Origin: Acetobacteraceae bacterium
GTDB lineage: Bacteria; Pseudomonadota; Alphaproteobacteria; Acetobacterales; Acetobacteraceae
Length of the DNA stretch: 7,031 bases
NCBI GenBank assembly: GCA_947462945.1
Contig: CANHTE010000061.1
Location: 1 to 7,031, forward strand
Direction: 5' to 3'
Under the pieces are notes generated by a model that worked only from the letters and a program-made list of their open reading frames with translations, did no database searches and was not told the DNA's origin. Shown piece by piece: positions 3,476 through 7,031 of this stretch. Numbering within the stretch: the stretch's first letter is position 1; each line of letters starts with the position of its first letter. Made by a program: the position numbers and the translations under genes.

Positions 3476-6241
3476 ATGATCCGATTGCCCATCCTGGGAA
3501 ATTCCCGGGCAAATCTCCTGGTCCCGCCGGCCGGGGACCCGGCTCAGCCCGTCGAAATGCAGGGTTTCGGGGGCAATGATACCCTCTTTGGCGGATTGGG
3601 GGCCGATCTCCTGTGGGGCGGCGCAGGACAGGATGTCCTATGGGGCGGCGGCGGCAAGGATCAATTATTCGGCGGCGATGGCCAGGATACGCTGCTCGCC
3701 GGAAATGACGGCGATACGCTGGATGGTGGCAGCGGCCAGGACCTGCTGCTGGGCGGAACGGGCGCTGACCTCATGCTCGGCGGTACGGGTCAGGATACCC
3801 TTCTGGGCGGCGCCGGCGCAGATTCGCTGGATGGCGGCGATGGCCAGGACCTGCTGCTGGGGGGCGCCGGCGCCGATGTCCTGCTGGGCGGTGCGGGGCA
3901 GGATCAGTTATTCGGCGACGCAGGGGATGACACCCTCACCGGTGGCACCGGTCAGGATGTGATTTCCGGCGGAGACGGCCGGGACACGGCCATCTTCCAG
4001 GGCCTGCGCGGCGACTACGTGATCACGGATAACGGCTTCGAAGTCAGCGTGCGCGGCGTGAGGGGCAGCGGCCTGCAGGATGGGCGGGACAGTTTGAGCA
4101 GCGTCGAATTGCTGCGCTTCGCGGATGGCACCATCGAAGTGAGGGGCGTTCCATCCGCGCCCGTCATTACCGGCTTTTCCAACGATACCGGATTGGCGGG
4201 CGATGGCCTGACGGCGGATCGCAGCATCAGCTTCACCGGCACGGCCGCTTCCCTCGCGCGCGTCGAAATCTTCGCGGATGGCGAGAGCCTGGGCAGTGTC
4301 ACGGCAGGGGCGAATGGTGCCTGGTCCTTCACCACCCTCGCTTTGACCGATGGCCAATACGCCTTCGCCGCGCAAGCAACCCAGGGCGGCTTGACCAGCG
4401 CGGCCTCGGCCCCGCTCAGCCTGATGATTGACGGCACCGCCCCCCTGGCACCCAGCCTGGGGCTGCTCGCTTCCTCCGATAGCGGCGTGCGGGGCGATGA
4501 CATCACCGCCTTCCGCTGGACCGACCTGGTGGGCGAGGGCGAGGCTGGCGCCACCGTCACCCTGCTTGGCACCGGCCTGACCACGCGCGTGGATGCGGAG
4601 GGGCAATTCCGCTTCGGCAATGTGGAACTGGATGTCGGGCTCAACAGCTTCACGCTGGAAATCCGCGACGCCGCAGGCAATACGACGCTCGCGGATTTCG
4701 ACATCACCCGCGTGGCCGATGGCACCACGGACCCCGTGCTGGGCTGGAACTTCGTCTCCATGGAGGCGATCCGCATCGGCGGTTATGTGACCGCCATCGC
4801 CACGCGCCTCCTCGCCATCGAGAGCGCCGCCATCCACGATACGCTGGCGGCGATTGACGGCGGCAAGGCCAGCATCGTGGCCCTTGACGCGCCGGAGGGC
4901 ATTTCCGCGCCCATCGCGGCAGCCGCCGCGGCGCATCGGGCGTTGAGCGTGTTCAGCATCGGCAATCCACAGGGGGCGGCGCTGCAGGCGATGTATGATG
5001 CGCGCCTGGCCCAGGATCTGGCGCAGCTCGCCCCGGGGGCCGAGCGCGATGCCGCCGTGGCCTTCGGCATCTCGGTGGCGGATGCGGTGATCGCGCTTCG
5101 GGCCAATGACGGCAGCGCGGCCACCGTCCCCTATACCCCCGGCACCGATCCGGGCGATTGGGTTCCCACGCCGCGCGTCGGCCCCGGCGGCACGGAATTG
5201 CCCGGCCGGCCGGCGCAATTGCCGCAATGGGGCGATGTCAAACCCTTCCTCATCGAGGATGGCGCCCAGTTCCGCCCCGATGGTCCGCCCGCCCTGACCG
5301 GCGCGGAATACGCGGCCGAATTCAACGAGGTGAAGTCGCTCGGCGCCATCAACTCCACGACGCGCACCGCCGAACAGACCGAGATCGCATTCTATTGGCG
5401 TGACCTCTCGGGCACCTATACGCCCGCCGGCCGCTGGACGCAGATCGCGGGGGAAGTGCTGGAGGCGCAGGGCCATTCCAGTGCCTCGGCCGCGCGGGTG
5501 CTGGGTGCCTTGAACCTGGTGCAGGCGGATGGCGCCATCGCCGCCTGGGATGCCAAATTCGCCTATAGCTTCTGGCGCCCCGTCACCGCGATCCGTGAGG
5601 CGGATACCGATGGCAATGCGGCCACGCAGTCGGATGCCACCTGGAAGCCGCTGATCGAAACGCCGCCCCACCCTGACTATACCTCGGGCCATGCCACATG
5701 CAGCGCCGCCGCCGCCTGGGCACTGACCTATCTGCTGGGTGAGGATGTGGCCTTCAGCAACGCCAGCGTCGGTCTGCCCGGCGTGTTCCGCAGCTTCAAC
5801 AATTTCGTGGAGGCCGCGGCCGAAGCCGGGCTGAGCCGCATCTATGGCGGCATCCATTTCACCAGCGCCAATATCGAAGGCCAGGCGCTGGGCAAGGAAG
5901 TCGCCGATTACGGCATGGCGAAGTTCTTCGCGGCCGAGGAAGCCGATATCTACGCGCCCATCCTGCTGCTGGACGGCATGGCCAGCGGCCCGCTGGCCGC
6001 CCCGCCCGTGCTGAGCGGCTACGCCCTCGATAATCGCGACGGGCTGGATGTGATGCGCGCGCGGCTGGATGGCGGTGCCGCCGTGGAGATCGCGGTGAAT
6101 GATGCGGGGCGCTTCACGCTGAACACCGCAGCCGTGTTCGGGCCCATCGCGCCCGGGGCCCACAGCATCACGCTGGAGGCCGAGGATGCGGTCGGCCTGG
6201 ATGCCACCCCGTTGGTCTTCGCCTTCACCCTGATCGCGTGA
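3476..6241 (+). CDS. RTX-repeat vanadium-dependent haloperoxidase (PAP2 superfamily), multidomain
   Basis: This 921-residue protein is predicted to oxidise halides with hydrogen peroxide to hypohalous acid, using bound vanadate. Residues 31-174 are RTX calcium-binding nonapeptides, and 175-223 is the D-G-x-D-S-L...E-L-L-R-F-A-D-G-T segment that often follows RTX. About 228-319 and 322-412 are Ig-like domains. About 420-820 is the catalytic domain, with R-T-A-E-Q (630-634) and the full vanadate set: K694-x6-R701-P702, S737-G738-H739 (T736 where Pro is usual), and R788-x5-H794. About 842-921 is another Ig-like segment. No Sec signal is visible. RTX implies type I secretion, yet the repeats are N-terminal and no secretion genes lie in the window. 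It is divergent from a GntR regulator. An acid phosphatase of the same superfamily is the main alternative, but the F-W-R-P-V-T-A-I-R context favours haloperoxidase. Substrate is unproven. Confidence 0.88.
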   Translation: MIRLPILGNSRANLLVPPAGDPAQPVEMQGFGGNDTLFGGLGADLLWGGAGQDVLWGGGGKDQLFGGDGQDTLLAGNDGDTLDGGSGQDLLLGGTGADLMLGGTGQDTLLGGAGADSLDGGDGQDLLLGGAGADVLLGGAGQDQLFGDAGDDTLTGGTGQDVISGGDGRDTAIFQGLRGDYVITDNGFEVSVRGVRGSGLQDGRDSLSSVELLRFADGTIEVRGVPSAPVITGFSNDTGLAGDGLTADRSISFTGTAASLARVEIFADGESLGSVTAGANGAWSFTTLALTDGQYAFAAQATQGGLTSAASAPLSLMIDGTAPLAPSLGLLASSDSGVRGDDITAFRWTDLVGEGEAGATVTLLGTGLTTRVDAEGQFRFGNVELDVGLNSFTLEIRDAAGNTTLADFDITRVADGTTDPVLGWNFVSMEAIRIGGYVTAIATRLLAIESAAIHDTLAAIDGGKASIVALDAPEGISAPIAAAAAAHRALSVFSIGNPQGAALQAMYDARLAQDLAQLAPGAERDAAVAFGISVADAVIALRANDGSAATVPYTPGTDPGDWVPTPRVGPGGTELPGRPAQLPQWGDVKPFLIEDGAQFRPDGPPALTGAEYAAEFNEVKSLGAINSTTRTAEQTEIAFYWRDLSGTYTPAGRWTQIAGEVLEAQGHSSASAARVLGALNLVQADGAIAAWDAKFAYSFWRPVTAIREADTDGNAATQSDATWKPLIETPPHPDYTSGHATCSAAAAWALTYLLGEDVAFSNASVGLPGVFRSFNNFVEAAAEAGLSRIYGGIHFTSANIEGQALGKEVADYGMAKFFAAEEADIYAPILLLDGMASGPLAAPPVLSGYALDNRDGLDVMRARLDGGAAVEIAVNDAGRFTLNTAAVFGPIAPGAHSITLEAEDAVGLDATPLVFAFTLIA
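3566..3997 (+). repeat. RTX nonapeptide repeat array (about 16 units)
   Basis: Residues 31-174 of the haloperoxidase read as consecutive nine-residue units of the form G-x-G-x-D-x-L-x-G, for example G-A-G-Q-D-V-L-W-G (49-57) and G-T-G-Q-D-T-L-L-G (103-111). The last unit, G-D-G-R-D-T-A-I-F, is degenerate. Such units fold into a parallel beta-roll that binds calcium in the turns, usually only outside the cell where calcium is high. The fifth and sixth units (67-84) depart most from the pattern. Confidence 0.93.
3716..3931 (+). repeat. Tandem 108-base duplication inside the RTX array
   Basis: Positions 3716-3823 (residues 81-116) and 3824-3931 (residues 117-152) align without gaps. By hand, 26 of 36 residues and about 79 of 108 bases agree, including a run of about 20 identical bases encoding G-Q-D-L-L-L-G. 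This suggests the array grew by duplicating a four-nonapeptide block. Confidence 0.65.
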
Positions 6242-6260
6242 TGCCCCCCGGGCATCACGC
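6236..6260. terminator. Perfect 11-bp hairpin over both convergent stop codons
   Basis: GCGTGATGCCC (6236-6246), a CCC loop and GGGCATCACGC (6250-6260) form a perfect inverted repeat. It contains the TGA of the haloperoxidase gene (6239-6241) and the TGA of the TerB-like gene (complement of 6255-6257). It probably works as a bidirectional terminator or 3' end stabiliser, although neither strand has a following T-tract. Confidence 0.65.
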
Positions 6261-6827
6261 CATGTGGAAGCTATGCGCCAATTCGCGCAGCAGCGCGTTT
6301 TCCGTGGCGGAGATGGGCGAGGTCAGGCCAAGGAAGCTGCCCGTCGCCGCCGCAACCTTATGCGCCTGCGCCAGCACCGAGGCCTCCAGCGAGCGCCGTT
6401 CCGCCGGCGTGAGGGCATGGGTCAGCGCCAGGACGTAGTCCTTCCAGGCCTGGAACAGGGCGGGGGCCGGCCGCACATGCAGCCAGGCCTCCAGCAATTC
6501 CAGCGCGGGGCCACCGTCGGCCAGGCCAGCCTCATTCGCGCCAGCCAGGACGGCGCGGCGTTCCTCGGCCGAAATCGCGCCATCCGCCCAAGCCACCAGC
6601 ACCATCGGCACCAGGGTCAACGCGGCCAATGTGCCGGTACCGATCTGCAAGGCCATCAGGCGCTCAAGCACGGCGTCATCCACGATGCCGGTGGCGGCGC
6701 TCAGCGCTTCCCGGCGGAATTTTTCGGCATCCGCCTGCAACATCTTCTGGCGCAGTTCTTCATTGTGGCGGGCGAAGAAGGCCTCTTCCAAGCCGGCACG
6801 GCGGGCGGCGAGAACGCTGTCAGACAT
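6255..6827 (-). CDS. TerB-like helical protein of unknown function
   Basis: The protein has 190 residues and is predicted mostly helical and soluble, with no signal peptide. A hydrophobic stretch (about 65-80, L-A-A-L-T-L-V-P-M-V-L-V-A-W) leads into A-W-A-D-G-A-I-S-A-E-E-R (79-90). This resembles the acidic A-D-G-x-I/L-x-x-x-E turn of TerB-like domains, named from tellurite resistance but found in many proteins with unknown roles and possible metal binding. A second half (about 138-187), with P-A-E-R-R and a helix near the C-terminus, may be a diverged second bundle. The ATG at 6827 is preceded by AGGGG (complement of 6835-6839) at good spacing. It converges on the haloperoxidase gene, sharing a hairpin at the stops. 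No other ter genes are near, so tellurite resistance should not be assumed. Confidence 0.8.
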   Translation of the reverse strand: MSDSVLAARRAGLEEAFFARHNEELRQKMLQADAEKFRREALSAATGIVDDAVLERLMALQIGTGTLAALTLVPMVLVAWADGAISAEERRAVLAGANEAGLADGGPALELLEAWLHVRPAPALFQAWKDYVLALTHALTPAERRSLEASVLAQAHKVAAATGSFLGLTSPISATENALLRELAHSFHMA

Positions 6828-6906
6828 TTGGTTTCCCCTGTGGTTTTGGTCTGCCCGACGTTATCACGCATGGCAGGGCTGAAGGGTTATGATTTGGCTC
6901 AATCCA

Positions 6907-6921
6907 CCTGCGATCCGCAGG
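6907..6921 (-). terminator. Short hairpin downstream of tRNA-Phe
   Basis: CCTGCG (6907-6912), a 3-base loop and CGCAGG (6916-6921) form a perfect 6-bp stem, 33 bases past the tRNA 3' end on the minus strand. The bases after it on that strand are only mildly T-rich. It may end the tRNA transcript before the TerB-like gene. The rest of 6828-6954 holds that gene's ribosome site and no other feature I can support. Confidence 0.35.
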
Positions 6922-6954
6922 CGCCATCACCAAATTGTTCAGCAGGGGAGGGCG

Positions 6955-7030
6955 TGGTGCCCGGGGGCGGAATCGAACCACCGACACTGCGATTTTCAGT
7001 CGCATGCTCTACCAACTGAGCTACCCGGGC
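6955..7030 (-). tRNA. tRNA-Phe (anticodon GAA)
   Basis: The 76-base cloverleaf is complete on the minus strand. The 7-bp acceptor stem GCCCGGG/CCCGGGC has discriminator A and an encoded CCA (6957-6955). The D arm is GCTC...GAGC with AGTTGGTA loop, the anticodon stem TGCGA/TCGCA has loop CTGAAAA with GAA at 6997-6995, the variable loop is 5 bases (GTGTC), and the T arm GGTGG/CCGCC has loop TTCGATT. It reads UUU and UUC codons. Confidence 0.97.
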
Positions 7031-7031
7031 G

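Noticed and set aside
3566..3997. Possible CRISPR or non-coding tandem repeat
   Set aside because: The periodicity is 27 bases in frame, encodes classic RTX nonapeptides and has no unique spacers between identical repeats.
3908..6163. Long 751-codon minus-strand open frame opposite the haloperoxidase gene
   Set aside because: It lies wholly antisense to a gene with clear domains and catalytic motifs. Its translation is Arg/Gly/His/Ala-rich without recognisable domains, as expected of the shadow frame of a GC-rich gene. Similar shadows oppose dapA, smpB, the hydrolase and gntR.
3476..6241. Plain PAP2 acid phosphatase instead of haloperoxidase
   Set aside because: The core residues are shared by both, but the K-x6-R-P with F-W-R-P-V-T-A-I-R, the upstream R-T-A-E-Q segment and W691 match haloperoxidases better. 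Phosphatase activity is still possible and is named as the alternative in the entry.
6835..6954. Promoter for the TerB-like gene
   Set aside because: A GATAAC-like -10 can be found on the minus strand, but no reasonable -35 lies 16-18 bases upstream, so no site is claimed.
6955..7030. tRNA-Phe as attachment site of an integrated element
   Set aside because: tRNA genes are common integration sites, but no integrase and no repeated tRNA 3' end is visible in the window. The right side is cut off at 7031.

Overview
The window looks like chromosomal DNA from a GC-rich alphaproteobacterium, most likely Acetobacteraceae (Roseomonas-like). Grounds are the strong GC bias at third codon positions, the order lytic transglycosylase-like gene / dapA / smpB, and an alphaproteobacterial style of SmpB. 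The taxonomic call is inference, since no search was possible.

Layout. Positions 1-155 hold the start of a minus-strand exported protein, probably a soluble lytic transglycosylase, divergent from dapA. A compact plus-strand run follows: dapA (258-1163, lysine/diaminopimelate synthesis), smpB (1189-1695, trans-translation), and a predicted alpha/beta-hydrolase lipoprotein (1695-2534) whose start codon overlaps the smpB stop. These three are probably one transcript. Convergent to it is a GntR/FCD-family repressor gene (2574-3284, minus).

A 191-base, comparatively AT-rich divergent intergenic region (3285-3475) separates the repressor from the most unusual gene here. It is rich in inverted repeats: a palindrome under a possible gntR promoter, a UUCG-type hairpin, and a chain of four palindromes running towards the large gene. 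The large gene (3476-6241) encodes 921 residues: N-terminal RTX calcium-binding nonapeptides, two Ig-like domains, a complete vanadium-dependent haloperoxidase/PAP2 catalytic domain and a C-terminal Ig-like segment. Its vanadate-binding set is intact (K694, R701, S737-G738-H739, R788, H794). The unusual points are RTX repeats at the N-terminus of an enzyme, no Sec signal, and mixed chloroperoxidase-/bromoperoxidase-type active-site positions.

The large gene ends in a perfect 11-bp inverted repeat that also contains the stop codon of the convergent TerB-like gene (6255-6827, minus). A complete tRNA-Phe(GAA) with encoded CCA lies on the minus strand at 6955-7030.

The dapA-smpB-hydrolase block and the tRNA look like core genome. 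The gntR/haloperoxidase pair looks like an accessory module: a predicted metabolite-responsive repressor divergent from, and perhaps controlling, a predicted extracellular halide-oxidising enzyme.
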